This document shows positions 25,583 to 34,083 of a stretch of DNA of 64,000 nucleotides, piece by piece. Within the stretch, counting starts at the first letter, position 1, and every line of letters starts with the position of its first letter. Source of the DNA: Halogeometricum sp. S3BR5-2 (GTDB lineage Archaea > Halobacteriota > Halobacteria > Halobacteriales > Haloferacaceae); NCBI RefSeq assembly GCF_031624635.1, contig NZ_JAMQOQ010000006.1:186001-250000 (forward strand), in the 5' to 3' direction. The notes beneath the pieces were generated by a model that saw only the letters and a list, made by a program, of their open reading frames with translations, was not told where the DNA came from and did no database searches. A program made the position numbers and the translations under genes.

Positions 25583-27733
25583 ATGCCAGCGACGAACACC
25601 CTCCCACAGTGCGCCCACGAGGCGATCGAGAGCGCTATCGACGATGCGGCCGACGAGGACCCAGTCATCCTCTGGTGGGACGACGGCGGCTACCTCCGAG
25701 ACATCGTTGAACATGCGAGCACCCAACTCCGCTGTGAGTTCCGTGCCGCCGAGCAGACGCCGTTAGAGCTCCGTGCGGACGCACCACGCAACCGAACCGT
25801 CTGGTACGTACCCCAGCCCAGCAGCGGCGACGTCGACTGGTTCAAGGACGTCGAACACACCGGTGGTGTCGTCGAGCAACACATCGGTAAGCTAGCTGCA
25901 CGCTGCTTCGAAAACGAACGCCTCCAAGCGGCAACGATTCGTACCGCATACAAGGATGCTGAGGACCGCGAGAAGGTAGCCCAAACGCTCTACAAGGAAC
26001 TCAACGGCGAGGGTGGTCTCCCGTCACTCCAGGGTCTCCAGACAAAGATCGTGCTGGACGGCCACGACGATCCCGTGCAGTTCGTCCTCGAACACGGGAC
26101 GCGAAACCTCCCGGATGGCGACGAACTCCTGAAGATTCGTGACTTACTGGTCGACAATGGCGTCAAGGCCGTCGAGGGCGAGTCCGACGTACGAACCATC
26201 GTCGAACGAACACGCCGCTGGGCAGTCGCTGAGTGGCTCGTCGACGAAGGACTGGAGAAGTCGCTGCTTCCGCGGGAGTACCAGCCCGAACCAAGCACGG
26301 GATTCGGTGTGTCCAGACCCGAACTTCGGTCGATGCTGAGCAAGACCGCACAGAAGCGTGAACTGGCGAACGTCTACCTCGATCCGGACCAGCGGTTCTG
26401 GCACGACGTCCTCCGCACCTACGACGAGCCGTGGAAGCTCGTCGATTGTCCGGTCGACGCCTCTCTCGAACACCGACTCTGGGACGAGTGGACCCAGTCG
26501 TTCAACAGCGGAGAGTACGAGACGTGTGTCACCCAGGCGAAGCAGCGTCACGACCGCCTCGAGTCAACCTACGGCGACGTTCCGTGGACGAACGTCTGGG
26601 AGCAGGCCATCGACGTGGCCACCCTCGCGAACGAACTCGCGACCTGGGAAGAGCGTGGCGACACCAGTGACGTCGTCGATCTCTACGGCGATGTCGATGG
26701 GGGGACCTGGCAGATCGACAACGCCGTCTTCAATCTCATCGTCTCTGGCCAACCGGAGACCGGGCTCCCCGAGGAGCATCCGGCGACGGCGACGCTCGAC
26801 GGCCTTCGTTCCTCGTTGACCAAATCGCGGTACCTCGAGTACCTCACTGACCTCGGTGACCTTGTCGTCGACCAGATCAAAGCTGGCTCACCCTTCGTCG
26901 GTGAGAAGCACGCTCACCAGTTCTTCGCCGAGGAGCAGGAGCACCTCCAGAGCGGCCAGAGTGTCGCACTGTTCATCGTCGACGCGCTGCGGTTCGACCT
27001 CGCCCACGAACTCGCCGACTCGATCCGTCGCGAACTTCCCCAGCTCGAAGTCGACGAGAGCACGTGGGTTGGCACGCTCCCATCCGATACCGAATTCGGA
27101 AAGGCCGCGCTCACGCCCGGCAGTAAGTTCAGTTTCAACATCGAACTCCAGGACGGCGAGCTCGTTCCCGAGCGCAACGACCGCAAGATCACGAACCACC
27201 GTCGCCAGACCCTCCTCGAGAACGACGGCTGGAGCTACATCATGCAGGACGCCGAGGACGAGGTGGGCTGGAGCAACACCCGCGTCGCCTACTACTGGAA
27301 CGACATCGACGAGACGGGTGAGAAGGAGCTGACGAATTTCGAGGAGCTGTTTAGCGACCGCATCGAAGCGATCTCAAGCATCATCTGTGAGAAGCTGGAC
27401 AAGGGTGAGTGGGACCGTGCGTACATCCTCTCGGACCACGGCTTCGTCTCATTGCCGAAGCACGTCGATATCGACGATCTCCACCCGCCGGACAACGCCG
27501 AACAGGTGACCCGACGATGGGTTGCTGGAACAGATCTCGATGATGACGCACCAGGCGTCTTGCTCGACGAGGACACCCACCTGGGGTACCTCGACGACGA
27601 TGCGAAAGTCAGTATCCTCGCCGATCCGATCCAGCGCTTCCGCAACCAGGGCCTCCCTGACGCGCGGTTCTACCACGGAGGCGTTCTCCCGCAGGAGTTC
27701 GTGCTGAACTTCGTCACTATCACGCAGGAGTAG
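25583..27733 (+). CDS. pglZ: PglZ BREX alkaline-phosphatase-superfamily protein
   Basis: The 716-residue protein has the PglZ domain of the alkaline phosphatase superfamily. FIVDALRFDLAHELADSI (metal-binding aspartate about residue 467), WVGTLPSDTEFGKAALTPG, and YILSDHGFVSLP (DHG, about residue 618) are present. PglZ is the signature component of all BREX types and has metal-dependent phosphodiesterase or nuclease activity in studied systems. An N-terminal domain of about 450 residues is mostly helical. It is cotranscribed with pglX (2-base gap). A 134-base gap then separates it from the nuclease-brxHII pair. Confidence 0.9.
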   Translation: MPATNTLPQCAHEAIESAIDDAADEDPVILWWDDGGYLRDIVEHASTQLRCEFRAAEQTPLELRADAPRNRTVWYVPQPSSGDVDWFKDVEHTGGVVEQHIGKLAARCFENERLQAATIRTAYKDAEDREKVAQTLYKELNGEGGLPSLQGLQTKIVLDGHDDPVQFVLEHGTRNLPDGDELLKIRDLLVDNGVKAVEGESDVRTIVERTRRWAVAEWLVDEGLEKSLLPREYQPEPSTGFGVSRPELRSMLSKTAQKRELANVYLDPDQRFWHDVLRTYDEPWKLVDCPVDASLEHRLWDEWTQSFNSGEYETCVTQAKQRHDRLESTYGDVPWTNVWEQAIDVATLANELATWEERGDTSDVVDLYGDVDGGTWQIDNAVFNLIVSGQPETGLPEEHPATATLDGLRSSLTKSRYLEYLTDLGDLVVDQIKAGSPFVGEKHAHQFFAEEQEHLQSGQSVALFIVDALRFDLAHELADSIRRELPQLEVDESTWVGTLPSDTEFGKAALTPGSKFSFNIELQDGELVPERNDRKITNHRRQTLLENDGWSYIMQDAEDEVGWSNTRVAYYWNDIDETGEKELTNFEELFSDRIEAISSIICEKLDKGEWDRAYILSDHGFVSLPKHVDIDDLHPPDNAEQVTRRWVAGTDLDDDAPGVLLDEDTHLGYLDDDAKVSILADPIQRFRNQGLPDARFYHGGVLPQEFVLNFVTITQE

Positions 27734-27867
27734 CGGTCTCACCCTTTCTTCGCGAAGATTGATAAGACCAGATTCGGTCATAATAGGTATCCATCGTCCT
27801 ATGTCAGTCGGCATTCACGCACACCAGAAGCGCAGCATAGTCACGTCCAAACCATCGCTTCCAGATT

Positions 27868-28335
27868 ATGAGTCGGAACACCGGTCACGTTGATGGCGAA
27901 TTGGCTGAATTCGCAGTTGCTGCAGATCTCGTTAGGAACGATTGTCGAGTCTCGTACACCCACGGCCAGTACAAATACGACTTGGTCGCAGACAAAGACG
28001 ACGAACTCCTGCGAGTGCAGGTCAAGAAGGCCAACCAGATGAACAAGAAATCCTGGAAATACCGGATATTCACAGACCGATACGAGGCGGGTCAAGTCGA
28101 CATATTTGCTGGCTACGTCGTTCAGGAGGACAAAGTATTCTATGCAACCTTCGATGAGGTCGGCCAAAACGAGTTCAGAGTGAATGCGAAAGGTAGAGAC
28201 GAAATGACGGAGCACAATGCGAGTATCGCGAACATCCTTGACGACTATACTTTCGCTCAAGCACTTTCGAACCTGCATGACCACACTGTGACCCCGGACG
28301 CAGAAGACACGGGACAGAATCCAGACTCGACCTAA
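27868..28335 (+). CDS. PD-(D/E)XK endonuclease of the BREX locus
   Basis: The 155-residue protein has a PD-(D/E)XK-type core: GELAEFAVAADLVRND (E11 or E14), then YKYDLVAD (D38) and LLRVQVKKANQM (Q51-V-K53). The D-x12-QxK form resembles the family of homing-type and intron-associated endonucleases (PF11645-like), in which Gln replaces the usual Glu. The core is followed by a strand-rich segment (DIFAGYVVQEDKVFYATFDE) and a polar tail. Its stop lies 4 bases before brxHII, so the two are one transcript. It could be a BREX effector nuclease or a DNA-end processing factor. I know of no standard BREX gene of this kind. Confidence 0.7.
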   Translation: MSRNTGHVDGELAEFAVAADLVRNDCRVSYTHGQYKYDLVADKDDELLRVQVKKANQMNKKSWKYRIFTDRYEAGQVDIFAGYVVQEDKVFYATFDEVGQNEFRVNAKGRDEMTEHNASIANILDDYTFAQALSNLHDHTVTPDAEDTGQNPDST

Positions 28336-28339
28336 CGAT

Positions 28340-31249
28340 ATGGACTCACTCAACCCAGGAGACACGATTCTGCTCAACGACAACCCCGCCGAGGTCATCA
28401 AGACGTACTCTGTTGGCGACCTTGAGTACCTGCGAGCCTACGTCGAGGATGTCGGCGTTAAAACCGTCTGTATCGACGACGTGGAGATCGAGCGGAAGCA
28501 AGACCAGCTCGGGGCGCTCGAACCGGCGACAGCCACCCAGCTACATCCAGACCACGAATCAGTCTCTGCAGAGTGGTTCGACCTCCGGTCACAGGCGCTC
28601 CAGCTCCAGATCGCCCACGAGCAAGGACAACTACTGAGCATCTCGAACTCTCTGGTCCGCCTCGAACCGTACCAGCTCGCCTGCGTGAACTGGGTGATGC
28701 AGAAGCTCCGACAGCGAGCGCTCATCGCCGACGACGTCGGGCTGGGGAAAACCATCGAGGCGGGGCTCATCCTCAAAGAGCTCACAGCACGCAACCGCGC
28801 CGACCGCGTCCTGTTTGTCGTCCCCGCCCATCTCCAGAAGAAGTGGATCCGCGATATGGACCGCTTCTTCGACATCAGCCTCACACCAGCGGATCGGCAG
28901 TGGGTCGAAGGTGAACGCCGTCGTCTCGGCGAGGAGGCGAACATCTGGGACCAAGACCACCAGCAGCTGGTCACGAGTATGGCGTTCCTCCGTCAGGAAG
29001 AGTTCCGCGAGGAACTCGACGACGCGTTCTGGGACGTCGTGGTCGTCGACGAGGCACACAAGGCAGCCAAGCGTGGCGAGTCTCCGAGCAAGACGTCGAA
29101 GATGGTCGAGCGTGTCGCCGACAATTCCGACTCGCTGCTCCTGCTGAGTGCGACGCCACACGACGGGAAGGGCGAGGCGTTCCGCTCGCTCATCGAGTAC
29201 ATCGACCCCTTCCTCGTCGCCGAGGACCAAGACCTCTCAAAAGAGGCGGTCGACCGCGTGATGATGCGCCGCGGGAAGCAGACCATCTACGACGACGATG
29301 GCGAGCGCATCTTCCCGAATCGAGAGGTCGGAACCGTCCCGGTCGAGATGACTCACGAAGAGCGCCAGTTCTACCGTGCGGTCACGGATTACGTCAAGAA
29401 CGTCTACAACCGATCTGAGCAGCTCAACGAGCCTGCTGTGGGCTTCGCGATGGCGCTGATGCAGAAGCGCCTCGTCAGCAGTATCGGAGCGATCAAGGCG
29501 ACGCTCAGCCGCCGACTCGCGAACCTCGTGGACCAGCAGACGACGGCGACATCCTTGTCCGAAGAGGCCTCCGCCTATCTCGAGGGAGAGGACCTTGACG
29601 AGCAGGACCAGCAGAAGGCCGAAGAAGAGCTCGCAGGGCTCACGATCACCGAGAGCGACGCCCAACTCGAAGAGGAAATCGAGACGCTCAGAGACCTCGT
29701 CTCGCTCGCAGAGGGCATCCCTGTCGACTCGAAGGCCCAGAAGGTTCGACGGTACATCCAGCAACTGCTCGAAGAACAGCCCAACGAGAAGGTGCTGCTG
29801 TTCACGGAGTACCGCGACACGCTCGACTACATCCTCGAACTGGTGAAGGACGAGCCATGGGCCGACGAGATCCTCGTCATCCACGGTGGCGTCGACAAGG
29901 AAGACCGTGCTCGCATCGAGGACGAGTTCAACCACGGCCAGTCCCGGTTGCTCTTCGCGACCGACGCAGCGAGCGAGGGGATCGACCTCCAGCATAGCTG
30001 CCATATCATGGTAAACTACGAGCTGCCGTGGAACCCAAACCGCCTCGAACAGCGCATCGGTCGCCTCCACCGCTACGGCCAGGAGAAAGAGGTCAAAGTG
30101 TGGAACTTCTCGTTCGAGGACACCCGCGAGAGCGAGGTGTTCGAGATGCTCCAGGAGAAGGTCGAGAACATCCGCGGCCAGCTGGGGAATACTGCCGACG
30201 TGCTAGGGATGCTCGACGACATTAACGTCGACTCGCTCATCATGGAGTCCATCCGGAACGACGAGCCAGCGAGTGCGACCAAGGAGGAACTCGAAGAGCT
30301 CATCAACGAGCGACAGAGGACGCTCGCGGAGTGGTACGAACGCAGTCTCATCGACACCAGCACGTTCGACGAGGAGAGCCGCCGGAAGATCCAGGAGGTG
30401 ATGGACCAGTCCGAGGACGTCTATGGGAGTGAAGCCGACATTCGACAGTTCTTCGAGTTGGGAATCTCCGCGCTCGGTGGAAACGTCGAAAAGGCCGGAA
30501 ACAACCTGTTCCGTGCAGAACTGCCCGACTCGCTTCGACGCTCGCGTGACGGTGAGCCGTACGGACCGTTCACGTTCAACCGTGAGTTCGCGATGGACCA
30601 CGACGGGATCGAGTACATCTCTCCCGATGCAGACCTCGTCCAAGAGCTGATGCAGCGAGTGCTCGACAGCGATCAGGGTGCGGTGGGCCTTAAGCTGCTC
30701 CCGTTCGTCGACGAGCCGGGAATCACCTACAACTACCGCGTCAGATTCGAGGACGGGACGGGCGAGGTCATCCGTGAAGAGATACTCCCCGTATTCGTCG
30801 ATGCAACGCATCGTGACCCTCAGCAGCGCCTGGGCCAACGAATCATCGAGGGAGACACGATCAAGGGCTCCCCGGATGGCGACCGTGTGCGAACGCTCCT
30901 TGAGCACCAGCGCGAGATGCGTTCGTCTGCCGACCGGTACGTGAGTCAGCGTGTCGAATCACGACGCGACAAACTCCAGCAACGTCGTAGAGAGGAGACA
31001 CAGCAAGAACTTGACGATCTCGAGACCTACGCGGAAGCCGAACGTGAGAGGATCGAGACGTTCATCGCGGATTACGAGCGGAAAGCAGAAGCTGGATCTG
31101 ATATGGACATCGCGATCCGGAGGCAACGGGATCGGCTCTCCAAGCTTGAGGAACGGATCGAGAAACGTCAAAATGAACTGCAGCGGAAGGCGCAGGTGAT
31201 TTCATTAGCTCCCGACGTCGAGAACATCTGTCTTGCCCTCCCGATATAG
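28340..31249 (+). CDS. brxHII: BrxHII superfamily 2 helicase (SNF2-like)
   Basis: The 969-residue protein has the full SNF2/SF2 set: motif I DDVGLGKTIEAGL (Lys about residue 137), motif II VVDEAHKAAK (DEAH about 237-240), motif III LLLSATPHDG, motif V FATDAASEGIDLQ and motif VI EQRIGRLHRYGQ (about 568-579). A long coiled-coil-like C-terminal region (about residues 860-955, RRDKLQQRRREETQQELDDL and on) follows. In BREX types that lack BrxL, a BrxHII helicase is found; it probably translocates on DNA. It closes the BREX locus. Confidence 0.85.
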   Translation: MDSLNPGDTILLNDNPAEVIKTYSVGDLEYLRAYVEDVGVKTVCIDDVEIERKQDQLGALEPATATQLHPDHESVSAEWFDLRSQALQLQIAHEQGQLLSISNSLVRLEPYQLACVNWVMQKLRQRALIADDVGLGKTIEAGLILKELTARNRADRVLFVVPAHLQKKWIRDMDRFFDISLTPADRQWVEGERRRLGEEANIWDQDHQQLVTSMAFLRQEEFREELDDAFWDVVVVDEAHKAAKRGESPSKTSKMVERVADNSDSLLLLSATPHDGKGEAFRSLIEYIDPFLVAEDQDLSKEAVDRVMMRRGKQTIYDDDGERIFPNREVGTVPVEMTHEERQFYRAVTDYVKNVYNRSEQLNEPAVGFAMALMQKRLVSSIGAIKATLSRRLANLVDQQTTATSLSEEASAYLEGEDLDEQDQQKAEEELAGLTITESDAQLEEEIETLRDLVSLAEGIPVDSKAQKVRRYIQQLLEEQPNEKVLLFTEYRDTLDYILELVKDEPWADEILVIHGGVDKEDRARIEDEFNHGQSRLLFATDAASEGIDLQHSCHIMVNYELPWNPNRLEQRIGRLHRYGQEKEVKVWNFSFEDTRESEVFEMLQEKVENIRGQLGNTADVLGMLDDINVDSLIMESIRNDEPASATKEELEELINERQRTLAEWYERSLIDTSTFDEESRRKIQEVMDQSEDVYGSEADIRQFFELGISALGGNVEKAGNNLFRAELPDSLRRSRDGEPYGPFTFNREFAMDHDGIEYISPDADLVQELMQRVLDSDQGAVGLKLLPFVDEPGITYNYRVRFEDGTGEVIREEILPVFVDATHRDPQQRLGQRIIEGDTIKGSPDGDRVRTLLEHQREMRSSADRYVSQRVESRRDKLQQRRREETQQELDDLETYAEAERERIETFIADYERKAEAGSDMDIAIRRQRDRLSKLEERIEKRQNELQRKAQVISLAPDVENICLALPI

Positions 31250-31266
31250 GAGATAAAGAAGCGTAC

Positions 31267-31295
31267 AGATATTCGGCGTTAGCCGCCGAATATCT
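31267..31295. terminator. Perfect 12-bp hairpin after brxHII
   Basis: The arms AGATATTCGGCG (31,267-31,278) and CGCCGAATATCT (31,284-31,295) pair perfectly around a 5-base loop. The hairpin starts 18 bases after the brxHII stop. No T-run follows directly, so it may be a processing or mRNA-stabilising element or a protein-binding site and not a classical archaeal terminator. Confidence 0.45.
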
Positions 31296-31390
31296 AGCGC
31301 ATGCTCCGTATTGCCAATTCTCTAATTCTCAGCAAAGAATACCAGCACGGAGGAGTTATCAACTTTGAATAAATAATCTATATTAAGTAT

Positions 31391-32758
31391 ATGTCAAGGT
31401 CTGATGACAAGTCGAACGATAGTCTGGGTTTAGCCCGCCGAAAATTGCTCACTACAGTCGGTACAGGGTCCCTTCTCGGTCTCGCAGGGTGCATTGGTGG
31501 TGCTAGTATTGAAGACACTGATGGTGATGGAGTTATTGACAGCAAAGACTACGCTCCACGTGACAAGAGCGTACAGGAACGCGCTGATGTAAAGGGTACG
31601 GCGAAGATGACTCCAAAGACTGATACTCCAACCCAAACTCCGGTACAGACTCCAACAAAGACGCTAACACCGACGCCAAGTTCAACATCTACTCCGGTTC
31701 CAAAGCCAGAGACTGATTACGGAACAATAACTGCAAAAAACCCACAGGTCTACGAGGGTCGGAACTATATTTCTTCATACTCTTCAACGAAGGCTACTAT
31801 TCAAGTTGTCAGCGAAGACATGGACGGCATTACTGCTAATGGAAATGATCTGCTTCTCCTTCTCGCAAATTTTCCCAGAGAACAAGACCATGAATATTAC
31901 CGTACGTCGTTTTCGGCTAATGATAGTGGTTACACCCCTATTGAACTTGATCTCGAATTTCCGGAATCGGCCAAGGATGAGTTAGTTCATTTTCTAATAT
32001 TCTTCATTGATGAGGACGTGACATATGAGAGTGCATCTCTTAGTGACTTCACTTTCCTTGGGGAGTCAGATCCATTTGTCGTCGATACAGATACTCAGAA
32101 TATTCGACGGGACCAACCGGACGTTCTTGCACGAATCAATACTGAAGAAACAGACTATTATACTCGTGAAGACGCCGAAGGAGCGTTTGCTCTTTCGGTA
32201 AGCGGTCGAACAAAAGGAAGGGAGTGGTCTGCATCGTATTTCGTATTTAAGAGTGCTTATGCGCTTGCTGTTGAACGTGACCACGGGAGAAGTCGCGAGG
32301 AATTTGTATCTTTCGAGATGCAGAATGGGTTTGCTGGGGAATTCGCTGCGATTATTTCAGATATCGCTTTAGACAATGATTTCAGTGAAAAAGTAGAGCA
32401 AGTAGAATTTATTATCGACTTTGTACAACGTCTTCCATATGTGCCTGACGACGTTTCGACGGGATACAACGACTATACTAAGTATACCCTCGAGACACTT
32501 ACTGAACTGGGTGGCGACTGTGAGGATACCTCAATCTTACTAGCTGGAATCCTTCAGTGTGAACCATTTGGATATGACATGGTTCTTATTCAGCCCCCAG
32601 GACACATGGGAACCGGAATATATGGTACTGATCTTCAAGGCTCCTACTGGGAGTATGATGAACGGGACTACTACTATATCGAGACCACAGGAGAGGGATG
32701 GGGAATTGGGGACTACCCCGAATCTCTCGAAGATGACGCATATGTCTATCAGGTATAA
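31391..32758 (+). CDS. Tat lipoprotein with transglutaminase-like domain
   Basis: The 455-residue protein starts with a twin-arginine signal (ARRKLLTTVGTG) and a lipobox LAGC (Cys34), so it is exported folded and lipid-anchored outside the cell. Next come a DTDGDGVIDSKD calcium-binding (thrombospondin-3-like) repeat and a Thr/Pro-rich linker (about residues 75-115). The C-terminal third has a transglutaminase-like triad: Cys377 in GGDCEDTS, His about 405 in GHMGTG, and Glu about 431 in YYIETTGEGW. It may be a protease or crosslinker, or a non-catalytic surface protein. It is much more AT-rich than the BREX genes and seems unrelated to them in origin. Confidence 0.75.
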   Translation: MSRSDDKSNDSLGLARRKLLTTVGTGSLLGLAGCIGGASIEDTDGDGVIDSKDYAPRDKSVQERADVKGTAKMTPKTDTPTQTPVQTPTKTLTPTPSSTSTPVPKPETDYGTITAKNPQVYEGRNYISSYSSTKATIQVVSEDMDGITANGNDLLLLLANFPREQDHEYYRTSFSANDSGYTPIELDLEFPESAKDELVHFLIFFIDEDVTYESASLSDFTFLGESDPFVVDTDTQNIRRDQPDVLARINTEETDYYTREDAEGAFALSVSGRTKGREWSASYFVFKSAYALAVERDHGRSREEFVSFEMQNGFAGEFAAIISDIALDNDFSEKVEQVEFIIDFVQRLPYVPDDVSTGYNDYTKYTLETLTELGGDCEDTSILLAGILQCEPFGYDMVLIQPPGHMGTGIYGTDLQGSYWEYDERDYYYIETTGEGWGIGDYPESLEDDAYVYQV

Positions 32759-33387
32759 ACTAGGAGACATAGTTTCGCTGCCAATCTAGCGAACATTCTC
32801 GCTCACAGACAACAAGAACGATCACTGGGTGACAACAATGAAGATGGAAATGTGAAATCACCACAAAAACAGTTGGACAAGTCCAAACGTTCTACGTCAG
32901 GGCAATAGAGACCATCTACAATGATCTCTCCAGTATCATTGACACAGCACCTCAGAGTCGCGAAAAGCGATCTCGCCGCTGAGTATGGCGGTCGCCCCAT
33001 CGGCTAAGTCGTTTGGACGATCTATTCAATGTGTGTAGTTGGAGTTTTGTGACCCATATATAAACCGGGGTTCCGCTGAGGCTAGTTGCGGTATTTAGAA
33101 CTGCGTCTTTTCTAGCGCATAACGGCCTCGCTGCTAACGTTTGAACCACGGTTTCAACTCCCGGTTTTTCGTCGAGAACATCCGATCCGCCTCGTTGCAC
33201 ATCACTCTGCACAAGGGTTGTGCAACGAGCACCACTTCAGCGGAAACAGAGGGGTCCGAATCAGTTCCCTCACCAAGCTTCCGAGGAGTTCTTTATATAC
33301 TGTCGCTGGTTGAGATACTCGACAGAGCTAGGTATCTCGAGGGGTTGTGCAACGAGCACGTGATTGTACAGTAGAATTCTAGAGACA
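32759..33387. other. Gene-poor stretch with repeats
   Basis: No convincing gene is seen across about 630 bases. It contains a 14-bp palindrome TTGGACAAGTCCAA at 32,873-32,886 and the 18-bp direct repeats described separately. Two reverse frames (32,803-33,000 and 32,952-33,212) and one forward frame (33,141-33,374) are open but show no domain pattern. The mixed composition fits decayed mobile or defence DNA. Confidence 0.5.
33215..33359. repeat. 145-bp segment bounded by 18-bp direct repeats
   Basis: GGGTTGTGCAACGAGCAC occurs at 33,215-33,232 and again at 33,342-33,359, identical over 18 bases. The reverse complement of ten of these bases lies at 33,191-33,200. Inside the segment GAGATAC (33,312-33,318) pairs with GTATCTC (33,332-33,338). 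It may be the remnant of a small transposable element or a recombination scar. No transposase is encoded. Confidence 0.55.
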
Positions 33388-33630
33388 TCAGCGACGAATA
33401 GCCACGAGATAGAAAAAGAGACTGGCAAAGCCAACTATCAGCAGTTGGTTTCCACTAGGTGCCATCATTGAAAGGGATACTCCAAGTTTACCGGACAAAG
33501 TTTGGTATGCGTGGAAGAATGGACTATTGGGATCAACAGAATAGGAAGAGGCGAAGTAAGATAGGAAGGGCACAAACACAAATAGTAAAATGAACGCTGA
33601 AATTTTTGAATCCAGATCAATCCGTAACAT
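33388..33630 (-). CDS. Small membrane protein, unknown
   Basis: The 80-residue product has two hydrophobic segments: SAFILLFVFVPFLSYFASSY near the N-terminus and LLIVGFASLFFYLVAIRR at the C-terminus, with a basic end. A TATA-like GATAAAAG tract at 33,651-33,658 (read as CTTTTATC on the coding strand) lies about 25 bases before the ATG, consistent with a leaderless transcript. No family is recognised. The gene is AT-rich. It could be a small element-encoded membrane protein, for example a toxin or exclusion factor, but nothing proves this. Confidence 0.45.
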   Translation of the reverse strand: MLRIDLDSKISAFILLFVFVPFLSYFASSYSVDPNSPFFHAYQTLSGKLGVSLSMMAPSGNQLLIVGFASLFFYLVAIRR

Positions 33631-33769
33631 ACTGTGAACCAGACGTGATAAGATAAAAGATCTTCACACTAAGCATTTTGTATTGTGTCTCTGCAATCTA
33701 AAACCAAGCAGACATCTATGTTATCACTTAGTCCAACAGTACCAAGACCGAGGGATCGATGATAAAAAG

Positions 33770-34045
33770 ATGAGAATCGAGAAAACGGAACAGCGAGCGC
33801 GCATGTGGGAGCATCTAAAAGAAGCGACGGGAAAGGGACACACATCGAAGGCGCTCGACCAGGCCGTCCGGTACTACCTTCGGATGCACGGGTCGAATCA
33901 CGCCTACCCATCCGGAGTGATCGACGACGTCCTTGATGCCGCTGAAGAAAGTGGGTCACTGACGCCACCAGAAATTGCGCGTCTTCTGGATGTTGAAGAG
34001 TTGAACGTCGATTATCAGGTTAGCCGGTCCATCGGACAACCGTAG
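33770..34045 (+). CDS. Haloarchaeal small DNA-binding-like protein (DUF7386 type)
   Basis: From the ATG at 33,770 the product is 91 residues beginning MRIEKTEQRARMWEHLKEAT. The stretch GKGHTSKALDQAVRYYLRMH is characteristic of a small haloarchaeal family often found on plasmids and islands, which I take to be a ribbon- or helix-turn-helix DNA-binding protein. The C-terminal part (LTPPEIARLLDVEELNVDYQ) adds a HTH-like helix pair. It is convergent with the SIR2 gene (38-base gap). The earlier in-frame start at 33,683 adds sequence unlike the family. Confidence 0.6.
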   Translation: MRIEKTEQRARMWEHLKEATGKGHTSKALDQAVRYYLRMHGSNHAYPSGVIDDVLDAAEESGSLTPPEIARLLDVEELNVDYQVSRSIGQP

Positions 34046-34083
34046 AGTGTAGTCTGTTAGTTGATTGGGGCAAATAGACTAAA

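Noticed and set aside
27801-27893. Short forward frame between pglZ and the nuclease gene
   Set aside because: About 30 codons, ends within the nuclease gene in another frame, and no conserved pattern is visible.
33141-33374. Transposase fragment in the repeat-bearing patch
   Set aside because: The 77-residue frame has no DDE or HUH motif and no terminal inverted repeats of a known IS could be matched.
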